From assembly GCF_004785795.1 (NCBI RefSeq), contig NZ_SRRO01000001.1:4526001-4590000 (forward strand): a stretch of DNA of 64,000 nucleotides, read 5' to 3'. The translations under genes and the position numbers were made by a program. The stretch is from Nocardioides eburneiflavus. Lineage in GTDB: Bacteria; Actinomycetota; Actinomycetes; Propionibacteriales; Nocardioidaceae. Under the pieces are notes generated by a model. The model was not told where the DNA came from. It made no database searches and saw only the letters and a list, made by a program, of their open reading frames with translations. Of the stretch, positions 1-8,093 are shown in pieces (positions within the stretch are counted from its first letter, which is position 1; the number at the start of each line of letters is the position of its first letter).

Positions 1-1051
1 ACAGCGACCCGCCCCACATCGTGCCGATCCAGTTGAAGAACTTCACGCCAGTCGGCACGGCGATGAGGAACGTCATGCCCGAGAAGAACGGCAGGTCGAC
101 GGCGCCGGTGACGAACATGTGGTGGGCCCACACGGCCACCGACAGCATCGCGATGCCGAGGGTCGCGGCGACCAGGCCGACGTAGCCGAAGATCGGCTTG
201 CGGCTGAAGACCGGGAGGATCTCGGAGATGATGCCGAAGAACGGCAGGGCGATGATGTAGACCTCGGGGTGGCCGAAGAACCAGAACAGGTGCTGCCACA
301 GGATAGGTCCGCCGTGCGACGGGTCGAAGACGTGGGCGCCGAGGATCCGGTCGGCCTCCAGGGAGAGCAGCGCGCCGGCGAGGATCGGGAAGACCAGGAT
401 CACGAGCATGCTGGTGATCAGCGTGTTCCACACGAAGATCGGCATCCGGAACATGGTCATGCCGGGCGCGCGCATGCAGATGATCGTGGTGATGAAGTTG
501 ACGCCACCGAGGATCGAGCCGAGACCGGCCATCCAGAGGCCCATGATCCAGAGGTCGCCGCCCACGCCCGGGCTGCGGACGGCGTCGGACAGCGGCGTGT
601 AGGCGAACCAGCCGAAGTCGGCGGCGCCGCCCGGCGTGAGGAAGCCGGACGCGGCGATCAGGCCACCGAACAGGAACAGCCAGTAGCTGAACATGTTGAG
701 GCGCGGGAACGCCACGTCGGGCGCACCGATCTGGAGCGGCATGATGACGTTGGCGAAGCCGAAGAACAGCGGCGTCGCGAACAGCAGCAGCATGATCGTG
801 CCGTGCATCGTGAACAGCTGGTTGTAGAGCTGGTCGTTGACGATCTGCGAGCCGGGGTAGGCCAGCTCGGAGCGGATCAGCATGGCCATCAGGCCGGCGA
901 TCAGGAACCACGCGAACGAGGTGATCAGGTACATCTTGCCGATCAGCTTGTGATCGGTCGTGGTGAGGATGCGCACGGCCTGCTCACCCAGGGGCTTGCG
1001 CTCCGGCGGCGGTGCCGCGGCGTGCGGCGTGGCGGTGGTTGCGGCGCTCAC
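1..1051 (-). CDS. ctaD: Cytochrome c oxidase subunit I (aa3-type), 3' end cut by window edge
   Basis: Catalytic subunit of the membrane-bound aa3 terminal oxidase, which reduces O2 to water and pumps protons. The N-terminal 350 residues are present. His83 (TMHGT) is a low-spin haem ligand. His261 and Tyr265 in the GHPEVY motif are the CuB ligand and its cross-linked tyrosine. His310-His311 (AHHMF) supply the other CuB ligands. Several hydrophobic helices are evident. The GTG start at 1051 overlaps the ctaC stop as GTGA, so the two subunits are translationally coupled. A Pro/Ala-rich extension of about 20 residues precedes the first helix. The C-terminal part lies beyond base 1. Identity is certain from the motifs and from ctaC next door. 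Confidence 0.97.
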   Translation of the reverse strand, partial: MSAATTATPHAAAPPPERKPLGEQAVRILTTTDHKLIGKMYLITSFAWFLIAGLMAMLIRSELAYPGSQIVNDQLYNQLFTMHGTIMLLLFATPLFFGFANVIMPLQIGAPDVAFPRLNMFSYWLFLFGGLIAASGFLTPGGAADFGWFAYTPLSDAVRSPGVGGDLWIMGLWMAGLGSILGGVNFITTIICMRAPGMTMFRMPIFVWNTLITSMLVILVFPILAGALLSLEADRILGAHVFDPSHGGPILWQHLFWFFGHPEVYIIALPFFGIISEILPVFSRKPIFGYVGLVAATLGIAMLSVAVWAHHMFVTGAVDLPFFSGMTFLIAVPTGVKFFNWIGTMWGGSL

Positions 1052-1974
1052 TCGCTGTGTCCTTCCGACTCGTCATCGAGACCGGCCTGGTCCCGGACGT
1101 AGCTGCCACCGAGAATGGGCGTCTCGGCGGTGTTGCCGGCCTCGGCCAGGTCGGCGAGGTAGGCGTCGTACTCCGACTGGCTGACGACCTCGACGTTGAA
1201 CAGCATCCGCGAGTGCGAGACACCGCAGAGCTCGTAGCACTTGCCGACGTACTCGCCCTCGACGGTCGGGGTGACCTGGAGCCTGTTGACCCGGCCCGGG
1301 ATGACGTCCATCTTGACGAGGAACGACGGCACGCCGAAGTCGTGGATCACGTCGGGCGAGTGCAGGTTGAACTGGATGGTCTGGTCGACCGGGATCACGA
1401 GCGTCGGGATCTGGGCGCCGGTGCCGGAGGTGTAGACGTAGGAGCCGTACGCGAAGTCGGGCTCACCGTTCTCGTCCTCGCCGCCGGTGGCCGAGGGGTC
1501 CTGCTCGCCGACACCGTGGTTGAAGGTCCACGACCACTGCTGGCCGAGCACCTCGACGGTCATGTCGGGCTCGGGGTCGAGCTTGAGGACCTCGTCCTGG
1601 ACGCGGACGGTGTGGAAGAAGAACACCACGCACATCAGCACCGGGGCGATCGTGTAGAAGACCTCGAGCGGCAGGTTGTAGCGCGTCTGCCGCGGGACCT
1701 CGTCGTGGCTGCGGCGGCGGAACCTCACCACGGCGTAGAAGATCAGGCCCCAGACGATGACGCCGGTCACCATCGCGGCGACCCAGGCCCACTTCCAGAG
1801 CTCATAGGTGTAGGGACCTTCGGCGCTGGCGCGGTCGGGCATCGCGAGGTTGCGGATCTGGTGCTGGTCGGCCTCGGAACATCCGGCCAGCACCAGCATC
1901 GTCACGCCCAGCAGCGCGGCCTTCAGGGTGCGCCTCGCAGGCACGCCTGAAAGCTTGGGGACTTGCAGACCCAC
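1048..1974 (-). CDS. ctaC: Cytochrome c oxidase subunit II, lipoprotein
   Basis: Subunit II of the aa3 oxidase (308 aa), which receives electrons through the binuclear CuA centre. The N-terminus is a lipoprotein signal with lipobox LAGC (Cys32). Two membrane helices lie at about residues 60-83 and 103-123. A C-terminal cupredoxin domain follows, with the CuA signature [12 protein letters not shown] that holds the two Cys, His and Met ligands. An Asp/Glu/Gly-rich insertion precedes the copper domain. The GTG at 1974 was chosen because a purine-rich AGAGAGG lies 8-9 bases upstream and the signal peptide begins there. The frame stays open much further upstream, but that part reads as antisense to the neighbouring gene. 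It is followed directly by ctaD. Confidence 0.96.
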   Translation of the reverse strand: MGLQVPKLSGVPARRTLKAALLGVTMLVLAGCSEADQHQIRNLAMPDRASAEGPYTYELWKWAWVAAMVTGVIVWGLIFYAVVRFRRRSHDEVPRQTRYNLPLEVFYTIAPVLMCVVFFFHTVRVQDEVLKLDPEPDMTVEVLGQQWSWTFNHGVGEQDPSATGGEDENGEPDFAYGSYVYTSGTGAQIPTLVIPVDQTIQFNLHSPDVIHDFGVPSFLVKMDVIPGRVNRLQVTPTVEGEYVGKCYELCGVSHSRMLFNVEVVSQSEYDAYLADLAEAGNTAETPILGGSYVRDQAGLDDESEGHSE

Positions 1975-2113
1975 TGACGAGCCTCTCTCTCGGTCCTTTT
2001 CGACGTACAGAGAGTATCCCCAACGGGCGACGCCGGGCAGGGCAGGGTCGGGTGTCGGGCGATCCGTGCAGGTCAGGCTCCGTGCTCGCGCCTGCAGCGC
2101 GCGGTGCGTGGCA

Positions 2114-2128
2114 TAAGTTGCCCATGTG
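2114..2128 (+). promoter_or_regulatory. Predicted -10 box of a leaderless promoter
   Basis: TAAGTT (2114-2119) fits the actinobacterial TAnnnT -10 consensus and lies six bases before the GTG start at 2126. No ribosome binding site can fit in between, so the mRNA is expected to begin at or next to the start codon. The spacing recurs upstream of four other genes in the window. No experimental evidence. Confidence 0.5.
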
Positions 2129-3253
2129 ACTGCTGCTCCGACCGGGCCCGGCGACCTCGACAGCGCGTCCTCGGCGCCGCTGCACCCGGCTGCCCGCGAC
2201 GTGCTGCTCGCCGCCCTCGACCGGGGGTACGCCGACCCGCGGCGGCTGCACCGCGCGGGCCGCGAGGCACGGCTCCTGCTCGACAACGCGCGCGAGGCCA
2301 CGGCGGACGCGCTCGGCGTACGCCCCGACGAGGTCACGTTCACGCCCAGCGGCACCCACGCGGTCCACCTGGGGCTGCTGGGCCTGCTGCGGGGCTCGCG
2401 CCGGGGCGATGGGGTCGTGCACTCCGCGGTGGAGCACTCCGCCGTCCGGCACGCCGTGGCGTGGGGCGGACGGGCCGTCGATGTGGGCGTGATGGGCGAC
2501 GGCCGGGTGTACGACGGCGACCTCGTCGAGAACGCCTGCTCCCCCGGCGTCGGTGTCGTGGCGCTGCAGACCGCCAACCACGAGGTCGGCACCGTCCAGG
2601 ACGTCGGAGACTTCGAGCTGCCCGACGACGTCCCGCTCTTCACCGACGCCTGCGCGTCGATGGGTCGCCTCCCGCTTCCGGGAGGCTGGGCCGCGGCGGC
2701 CGGCTCGGCCCACAAGTGGGGCGGCCCGGCCGGGGTCGGCGTCCTGCTGGTCCGCAAGCGCGCCCGGTGGCGCAACCCGTTCCCCGGCGACGACCGCGCC
2801 GACGAGCGGTCCACCGGCTTCGAGAACGTCCCCGCGGCCCTCGCCGCGGCCGCTGCGCTGCAGGTGGTCGTCGCCGAGCGCGACGAGGTCAACGCCCGCC
2901 AGCACGAGCTCGTCGACGTCGTGCGCCGCCGGGTGGCCGCCGAGGTGCCCGACGTCGAGGTCGTCGGCGACCCCGTGCGACGGCTCCCCCACCTCGTGAC
3001 GTTCTCGTGCCTCTACGTCGACGGCGAGGCGCTGGTCAGCGAGCTCGACCGCCGCGGGTTCGGGATCGCCAGCGGGTCGGCGTGCACCGCGTCGACGCTG
3101 ACCCCCAGCCACGTGCTGGAGGCGATGGGGGTGCTGACCCACGGCAACGTACGCCTGTCGCTCCAGCGCGAGACGACGCGCGCCGACGTCGACGCGTTCT
3201 GCGACGCGTTGCCGGGCGTGGTCGCCGAGATCCGCTCGCGGGTGGGGCTGTGA
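2126..3253 (+). CDS. Cysteine desulfurase-like class V aminotransferase (NifS/IscS fold)
   Basis: PLP enzyme of 375 aa, expected to remove sulfur from L-cysteine as an enzyme-bound persulfide. The PLP lysine is Lys197 in AHKWGG, with Asp174 and His153 placed as in the family. Catalytic Cys320 sits in SGSACTAS followed by PSHVL, the arrangement of NifS/IscS enzymes. The start is the GTG at 2126, which has no Shine-Dalgarno but a -10 box six bases upstream. The next gene, a TusA-type carrier, overlaps by four bases (GTGA), so the pair probably forms a sulfur relay. It is divergent from ctaC and separated from it by about 150 bp. It is more likely an accessory desulfurase than the main SUF enzyme, because no other suf genes are nearby. 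Confidence 0.88.
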   Translation: MTAAPTGPGDLDSASSAPLHPAARDVLLAALDRGYADPRRLHRAGREARLLLDNAREATADALGVRPDEVTFTPSGTHAVHLGLLGLLRGSRRGDGVVHSAVEHSAVRHAVAWGGRAVDVGVMGDGRVYDGDLVENACSPGVGVVALQTANHEVGTVQDVGDFELPDDVPLFTDACASMGRLPLPGGWAAAAGSAHKWGGPAGVGVLLVRKRARWRNPFPGDDRADERSTGFENVPAALAAAAALQVVVAERDEVNARQHELVDVVRRRVAAEVPDVEVVGDPVRRLPHLVTFSCLYVDGEALVSELDRRGFGIASGSACTASTLTPSHVLEAMGVLTHGNVRLSLQRETTRADVDAFCDALPGVVAEIRSRVGL

Positions 3254-3507
3254 GCGCCTCTCACGACGGCCACGAGGTCGCCCTCGAGCTCGACTGCACC
3301 ACCCTGCCCTGTCCGATGCCGGTCATCGAGCTCGCGCGCCACCTCACCGACGTCGAGGTCGGCGAGCTCATCGCCGTGGTGGCGATGGACGCCGCCGCCG
3401 AGGTCGACGTGCCGGCCTGGTGCCGGATGAAGGGCCAGGAATACGTCGGCGCGGACGTGACCGAGGACGGCCGCCCGCGCTACGTCGTACGAAGGGTCAC
3501 GGCCTGA
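3250..3507 (+). CDS. TusA-family sulfur carrier protein
   Basis: Small protein of 85 aa with the TusA signature CPMP (Cys21 in LPCPMP). That cysteine normally carries a persulfide and passes sulfur on to acceptors such as tRNA thiolation or molybdenum cofactor enzymes. GTG at 3250 overlaps the stop of the desulfurase-like gene, giving translational coupling and suggesting that the upstream enzyme is the sulfur donor. Two further cysteines are visible, including one in the WCRMKGQ segment, which corresponds to the conserved region before the second strand. The 3' end overlaps the convergent adoK stop by 11 bases. The final sulfur acceptor is unknown. Confidence 0.88.
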   Translation: MSASHDGHEVALELDCTTLPCPMPVIELARHLTDVEVGELIAVVAMDAAAEVDVPAWCRMKGQEYVGADVTEDGRPRYVVRRVTA

Positions 3508-4483
3508 TCGTCGTGAGGTGCGGCTCGAAGTCGGCGACAGCGTCGTCGCCGTAGGTCGCGGCGCAGCGCGCGAGGAAGGCGCTGCGGGAGATCTCGTACT
3601 CCTGGGTGCCGACCTGCTCCACGACGTAGACGGCGAGCAGACAGCCGAGCTGCGCGGCACGCTCGTGGGACAGCCCCCAGGTGAGCGCGGCCATGAAGCC
3701 GGCACGGAAGGCGTCGCCGACGCCGGTCGGCTCGACCTTCTCGATCTCGGGCACGGCCGGCACGAGGACGGACTCCTCGCCCTCGCGGTCGATCCGTACG
3801 CCGGCGGGACCGAGGGTCACCACCCACGTGCCGACGCGGGAGAGGACCTCCTCGCGGCTCCAACCGGTCTTCTGGGTGATCAGGCTCGCCTCGTACTCGT
3901 TGGAGAAGAGGATGTCCGCACCGTCGATGAGCGGCCGGATCAGCTCGCCGTCGCCGAAGGCGAGCTGCTGCGAGGGGTCGGCCAGGAAGCGGTAGCCGCG
4001 CTGGCGGCACTCCTCGGTGTGGCGCAGCATGCCCTGCGGGTCGTCGGGACCGATGATCACGTAGTCGGGCTCGCCCACCCGGTCGACGATCGGCTTGAGC
4101 TCGATCTCGCGCGCCTCGCTCATCGCCCCGGCGTAGAAGCTCGCGATCTGCGCCATCGAGGAGTCGGTGGTGCACACGAAGCGAGCGGTGTGGCGGGTCT
4201 CGGAGACGTGCACCGAGCCGCAGTCGACGTTGTGCCGCTCGAGCCAGGCGCGGTACTCGGCGAAGTCCTCGCCGACCGCCCCGACGAGCACCGGGCGCAG
4301 GCCCAGGTTGCCGAGGCCGAAGCAGATGTTGGCCGCACACCCACCGCGGCGCACGTCCAGGTCCTCGACGAGGAAGGACACCGACAGCTTGTCGAGCTGG
4401 TCGACGACCAGGCTGTCGTTGAACCTGCCCGGGAAGGACATCAGGTGGTCGGTCGCGATGGATCCTGCAACGAGGAGGGACAC
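3497..4483 (-). CDS. adoK: PfkB-family carbohydrate kinase, adenosine kinase-like
   Basis: Ribokinase-family ATP-dependent kinase of 328 aa. It closely resembles mycobacterial adenosine kinase from memory of that sequence: GSIATDHLM at the N-terminus, HTARF-CTTD in the middle, and the PTGVGDAFRAGF anion-hole motif with catalytic base Asp257. It probably phosphorylates adenosine or a related nucleoside for salvage. In M. tuberculosis the homologue also lies close to ctaC, erpA and glycerate kinase, so the context agrees. The start is uncertain. GTG 4483 matches the family N-terminus. GTG 4495 and ATG 4549 are in frame, and the last would overlap the divergent gene start. A GGGAGG motif lies 14 bases before GTG 4483. 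Confidence 0.85.
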   Translation of the reverse strand: MSLLVAGSIATDHLMSFPGRFNDSLVVDQLDKLSVSFLVEDLDVRRGGCAANICFGLGNLGLRPVLVGAVGEDFAEYRAWLERHNVDCGSVHVSETRHTARFVCTTDSSMAQIASFYAGAMSEAREIELKPIVDRVGEPDYVIIGPDDPQGMLRHTEECRQRGYRFLADPSQQLAFGDGELIRPLIDGADILFSNEYEASLITQKTGWSREEVLSRVGTWVVTLGPAGVRIDREGEESVLVPAVPEIEKVEPTGVGDAFRAGFMAALTWGLSHERAAQLGCLLAVYVVEQVGTQEYEISRSAFLARCAATYGDDAVADFEPHLTTIRP

Positions 4484-4547
4484 GCCGCGAAACACTACCT
4501 CCCGGTACAGCTCGGGATACGCATCAGTAGCGAATACGGTCGGGCTC

Positions 4548-4802
4548 ATGACGACTTCGCGACGCCCCGCGCCACTCTTCAGCGACGAGCTCGGCACGCC
4601 CGCCGAGATGGCCGCCGACGGCCGTGCGGCCAGCCGCAACCTCGGTCTGCAGGGTCGCCTCGAGCGAGCCGCCCAGGCGGCCGTGAACCCGGCCCCGAGC
4701 CTCCGCTTCGACGACTACCCCGACGAGGTCGGCAAGCGCGAGATCCGGGTCTCCGACGCTGCTGCCCGCATCGCCAACGCGCTGCACCTGCACCTGGACT
4801 GA
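4548..4802 (+). CDS. Small conserved-looking hypothetical protein (84 aa)
   Basis: Function not recognised. The 84-residue protein is hydrophilic, with no signal peptide, membrane segment or Cys/His metal motif. The centre (residues about 28-45) is predicted helical with Arg/Gln/Glu, and the C-terminus is a short Ala/Leu/His-rich helix. The start ATG at 4548 shares bases with the possible ATG of the divergent adoK gene. The strong hairpin at 4923-4972 downstream probably terminates it. The opposite strand also has an open frame here. The plus-strand reading is preferred because its composition is more protein-like and it fits between adoK and the terminator. Confidence 0.5.
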   Translation: MTTSRRPAPLFSDELGTPAEMAADGRAASRNLGLQGRLERAAQAAVNPAPSLRFDDYPDEVGKREIRVSDAAARIANALHLHLD

Positions 4803-4829
4803 GCGAGGACGCGCCAGCGGACTCGATCG

Positions 4830-5070
4830 TTGGTGGTTGAGCAGCGACCGCGGCTGAGGAACGAAGCCGCGACGGAGCGTGTCGAAACCCGGAGAGCCGC
4901 GAAGCAGCCTCAGCCAGCACGTACGTACGACGAAGGGCCCCAGCCAACCGGCTGGGGCCCTTCGTCGTACGTCATGGAATTCGACGCGGCCGTCGCGACC
5001 TCGTTCCTCGGTCGCGGGCCTTGCTCAATCTGGCCGCTCGTCGAGGCTTCGCAAGCTCAGCCTCGAGCGT
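4830..5070. repeat. REP1 palindromic repeat, two degenerate units around a terminator
   Basis: The stretch from 4831 carries TGGTTGAGCAGCGA, then a degenerate middle and GAGCGTGTCGAAACCCGGAGAG. This matches a unit at 19760-19830 with few changes. A second, inverted and weaker copy (GTCGCGACCTCGTTCCTCGGTCGCG, then TTGCTCAA) lies at about 4993-5035. The family is an imperfect palindrome whose ends read TGGTTGAGCAGCGAGCG and its complement. It is non-coding and occurs only between genes in this window. The 272-bp gap between the 84-aa gene and erpA holds only these repeats and the hairpin at 4923-4972. Confidence 0.75.
4923..4972. terminator. Bidirectional terminator hairpin, 23-bp perfect stem
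   Basis: Arms at 4923-4945 and 4950-4972 pair without a mismatch around the four-base loop AACC. The stem is GC-rich in its upper part (GGGCCCCAGCC). It sits between two convergent genes, the 84-aa protein and erpA, so it can stop transcription from both sides. There is no long T tract, as is usual in high-GC actinobacteria. Confidence 0.88.
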
Positions 5071-5074
5071 CACA

Positions 5075-5434
5075 TCAGTGGAACGAGTCGCCGCACGCGC
5101 ACGAACCCGTGGCGTTGGGGTTGTCGATCGTGAAGCCCTGCTTCTCGATGGTGTCGACGAAGTCGATCTCGGCACCGTTGAGGTAGGGGACGCTCATCCG
5201 GTCGACGACGACGGTCACGCCGTCGAAGTCGGTGGTGACGTCGCCGTCGAGCGTGCGCTCGTCGAAGAAGAGCTGGTAGCGCAGGCCCGAGCAGCCGCCA
5301 GGCTGCACGGAGATGCGCAGTGCCAGGTCGTCGCGACCCTCCTGCTCGAGGAGGCTCTTCACCTTGCCGGCGGCGACAGCGGAGAGGTTGATCTGGTCGG
5401 TGCGGCGCTCGGTGGTCTCGACCTGCTCGGTCAT
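5075..5434 (-). CDS. erpA: A-type iron-sulfur cluster carrier (ErpA/IscA family)
   Basis: A 119-aa A-type carrier that receives Fe-S clusters and passes them to apo-enzymes. The three ligand cysteines are present: Cys48 in PGGCSGLRY, and Cys112 and Cys114 in the C-terminal SCACG. The ATG at 5434 is preceded by GGAG about eight bases upstream. The product ends four residues after the last motif, typical for the family. Likely clients in this window include quinolinate synthase and IspG. Position next to adoK and glycerate kinase matches the M. tuberculosis order. Monocistronic by appearance. Confidence 0.94.
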   Translation of the reverse strand: MTEQVETTERRTDQINLSAVAAGKVKSLLEQEGRDDLALRISVQPGGCSGLRYQLFFDERTLDGDVTTDFDGVTVVVDRMSVPYLNGAEIDFVDTIEKQGFTIDNPNATGSCACGDSFH

Positions 5435-5600
5435 CTCATCACTCCAGAAGTCTCGGGGTACTGCTTGCCTCAATGGTCGCACACCGGCCGATATTCCCCG
5501 TGCTCGTGCCCGCGGCCGGAGACACGCGGACAGAAGTCGGTCGAGCGCGAGGTGCTGAGCCTCTCGGCTGCCGGGGTTTGTCCGCGCGCCTCCGCCGACC

Positions 5601-6707
5601 TCAGCGCGACCAGGTCCGGGCGACGCGGGCCGCGAGGTCGGCGAGGGCGTCCGCAGGGGCGCCGAGGGCCCGCTCCTCCCCCACCAGCTCGACGAGGGAG
5701 TACGCCGACTCGATGCCGAGGGCGCGCATCTCGCGCGAGCCGACCAGCACCTGGCCGGCGAGGGCGACGCACGGCCGCAGGGCCTCCGAGGCGATGCCGG
5801 CGACGCCGTAGGGGACCTTGCCGGCGCGGCTGGAGAAGTCGAAGGCGCCCTCTCCCGTGACGACCAGGTCGGCGGCGCTCGCCCGCGAGGCCAGGGACAC
5901 GGCCTCGGCGACCAGGGCGATGCCGGGCTCGCGCGTCGCGCCGAGGGCGAGGAGGGCGTACCCGATCCCGCCGGCAGCGCCTGCGCCCTTCTCGAGCGAC
6001 GTACGCCGGTCGGTGGCCGCCGCGAAGGACTCCAGCCAGCCGTCCACCTCCGCGATGCGGTCCTCGGCGAGGCCCTTCTGCGGACCGAAGGTCTTGGTCG
6101 CGCCGAACAGCCCGGTCAGCGGGTTGTCGACGTCGCTGGCGGCGACCAGCGTGACGCCCGCGAGGCGCGCGCGGGCCGCGGCGAGGTCGACGGAGGTCAC
6201 CGCTGCGAGCGCCGCCGGACCGCGGTCGAGGGCGACGTCGGCGGTGGCACCGAGCGCCGCCAGCACGCCAGCGCCTCCGTCGTTGGTGCCCGAACCGCCG
6301 AGGCCGACCACGACGGTCGTCGCACCGCCCTCCACGGCCGCCAGCACGAGCTCGCCCACCCCTGTGCTCGTCGCGGTCTCGACCTCGCTGGACCCCGGGC
6401 CGGACTGCGCTCCGGAGACCAGGTGCAGGCCGGCCGCCTGCGCGCTCTCGACGTACGCCGTGTCGCCCACGCGGAGCACCACGGCCGGCACCGGCACTCC
6501 GTGCGGGCCGCTGACGGTGACGGCGGACAGGTCGCCGCCGAGCGCCGCGTGCAGCACGTCGACGAACCCGGGGCCGCCGTCGGCCATCGGGGCCAGGTCG
6601 AGCTCGTCGTCCGGCGCCTGGCGTCGCCAGCCCGTGGCGATCGCCTCCGCGGCCTGGACCGCCGTGAGGGTGCCGGCGAACTTGTCCGGGGCGATCAGCA
6701 CGCGCAT
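5601..6707 (-). CDS. Glycerate kinase, GlxK/GarK family
   Basis: Glycerate kinase of 368 aa, converting D-glycerate and ATP to a phosphoglycerate. The N-terminus RVLIAPDKFAGTLTA, the GLGGSGTNDGGAG segment and the VTGEGAFDFSSRAGKVP motif are hallmarks of the type 2 glycerate kinase family. The start is ATG 6707, where the conserved RVLIAPDKF begins; ATG 6716 would add three residues. No clear ribosome binding site is visible. The physiological route to glycerate cannot be told from the window. The frame is open further upstream, but that part lacks family similarity. Confidence 0.92.
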   Translation of the reverse strand: MRVLIAPDKFAGTLTAVQAAEAIATGWRRQAPDDELDLAPMADGGPGFVDVLHAALGGDLSAVTVSGPHGVPVPAVVLRVGDTAYVESAQAAGLHLVSGAQSGPGSSEVETATSTGVGELVLAAVEGGATTVVVGLGGSGTNDGGAGVLAALGATADVALDRGPAALAAVTSVDLAAARARLAGVTLVAASDVDNPLTGLFGATKTFGPQKGLAEDRIAEVDGWLESFAAATDRRTSLEKGAGAAGGIGYALLALGATREPGIALVAEAVSLASRASAADLVVTGEGAFDFSSRAGKVPYGVAGIASEALRPCVALAGQVLVGSREMRALGIESAYSLVELVGEERALGAPADALADLAARVARTWSR

Positions 6708-6792
6708 GGCGCCCATGATCCAGCACGGCCGGTCCAGCACTGCCCCGGGTGGGTGCGTCGGGCATGCTTGGCCCCATGAGCCTGGACACCGC

Positions 6793-7206
6793 ATGATCGA
6801 ACCCGTCGTCGCCGAGATCACGGTCCCGGTGACCGTCACCGAGGCCTTCGTCGGCTTCACCGCCCAGATGGGCGAGTGGTGGGACCCGATGCTGAGCCCC
6901 GACCCTGCGACGTTCACCGGGATCGCGATCGACCCCGACGGGTCGGTCGCGTCGGTGCACGGCGACGAGGAGCACGTCTGGGGGCGCGTGATGAAGTGGG
7001 ACCCGATCGGCCACTACACGCAGGAGTTCTGGCTGGGTCACCCCGAGGACGAGGCGACCGTCCTCGACGTCCGCTTCACCGAGGCACCCGAGGGCACGCT
7101 CGTGCGACTGGTGCACAGCGGCTGGGTCCCCGGCACCGAGGAGCTCCGCGAGAAGTACACCCACTGGGGCGAGCTGCTCCAGCGCTACGCCTCCCACGTG
7201 TCGTGA
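6793..7206 (+). CDS. SRPBCC (START/AHSA1-like) domain protein
   Basis: A 137-aa single-domain protein with a SRPBCC helix-grip pattern: an N-terminal VAEITVPVTVTEAFVGFT strand-helix, a WW pair near residue 30, and a long C-terminal amphipathic helix after HSGWVPG. Such proteins bind hydrophobic ligands; the ligand here is unknown. ATG 6793 was chosen. A six-codon frame from ATG 6776 ends on the A of this start and might be a tiny upstream frame or chance. The next gene starts inside this stop codon (GTGA), so the two are coupled. Confidence 0.78.
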   Translation: MIEPVVAEITVPVTVTEAFVGFTAQMGEWWDPMLSPDPATFTGIAIDPDGSVASVHGDEEHVWGRVMKWDPIGHYTQEFWLGHPEDEATVLDVRFTEAPEGTLVRLVHSGWVPGTEELREKYTHWGELLQRYASHVS

Positions 7207-8090
7207 CCGCGCCGGTCGTCCGGCCGATGCGCGGCGAGGACCTCGAGGCGTTCGCCGAGGTCACCGCGACCAGCTACTACGAGGTCGACGCGCGGACCTA
7301 CCAGCGGGCCTGGCCCGACCCCGTACGCCGTCCCCCGGGCCGCAACGCGCACTGGATGCGGCGGACCGGCCGGGCGCTCGTCACCGATCCCGGCGGCTGC
7401 TGGGTCGCCGAGGTCGACGGCGAGGTCGTGGGCGGGGCCGTGTCGCGCGTGCGCGAGCTGATGTGGATCCTCGCCTCCTTCGCGGTGCGGCCCGACCACC
7501 AGGGCCAGGGCATCGGCACCCAGCTGATGGCGGCGGCGATGCACCACGGCCGGGGTTGCCTGCGCGGGATGTTCGCGGCGAGCGCCGACCCCGGCGCGGT
7601 ACGCCGCTACCGGCTCGCGGGGTTCGACCTGCACCCGCAGATGCTGCTCACCGGGGTGGTCGACCGCAGCGCCATACCCGTCGTCGAGCGCGTCCGCGAG
7701 GGCACGGCCGCGGACGTGGACCTGATGAACTCGGTCGACCGGCGCACCCGCGGCGCCGCCCACCTCGACGACCACCACCTGCTGCTCGAGCAGTTCCGGC
7801 TCGTCGTCACCGACCACACCACGGGGTCCGGCTACGCCTACGTCGACGACCAGGGCGTCCCCGTGCTGGTCGCCGCCACCAACCGGCGTACGGCGTCGGG
7901 GTTGATGTGGGAGGCACTGGCCTCCTCCGCGCCCGGGGCCCAGGTCGAGGTCCGCCACATCACCGCGGTCAACGCGTGGGCGCTCGACGTCGGTCTCGCC
8001 GCGCGCCTCGCGATCTACTCCAACGGCTACCTGTGCGTGCGCGGGATGAAGCCGCCGGCGCCGTACGTCCACCACGGCTCGCTGCTGTAG
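7203..8090 (+). CDS. GNAT-family N-acetyltransferase, two GNAT-like halves
   Basis: A 295-aa protein. The first half holds a complete acetyl-CoA-binding GNAT motif (VRPDHQGQGIGTQLM, about residues 97-111). The second half is a degenerate GNAT-like domain without that loop, a layout common in tandem-GNAT proteins. The acceptor substrate is not predictable. GTG 7203 overlaps the stop of the SRPBCC gene by four bases. The last codons end three bases before the convergent GlgC-like gene stop, so no terminator fits between them. Confidence 0.85.
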   Translation: MTAPVVRPMRGEDLEAFAEVTATSYYEVDARTYQRAWPDPVRRPPGRNAHWMRRTGRALVTDPGGCWVAEVDGEVVGGAVSRVRELMWILASFAVRPDHQGQGIGTQLMAAAMHHGRGCLRGMFAASADPGAVRRYRLAGFDLHPQMLLTGVVDRSAIPVVERVREGTAADVDLMNSVDRRTRGAAHLDDHHLLLEQFRLVVTDHTTGSGYAYVDDQGVPVLVAATNRRTASGLMWEALASSAPGAQVEVRHITAVNAWALDVGLAARLAIYSNGYLCVRGMKPPAPYVHHGSLL

Positions 8091-8093
8091 CGC

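Noticed and set aside
1975..2892. N-terminal extension of ctaC to 614 residues
   Set aside because: The extension overlaps the desulfurase-like gene antisense and precedes a perfect lipoprotein signal peptide, so the start is at 1974.
6776..6796. Six-codon upstream frame ending on the SRPBCC start
   Set aside because: Too short to distinguish from chance; mentioned only with the gene.
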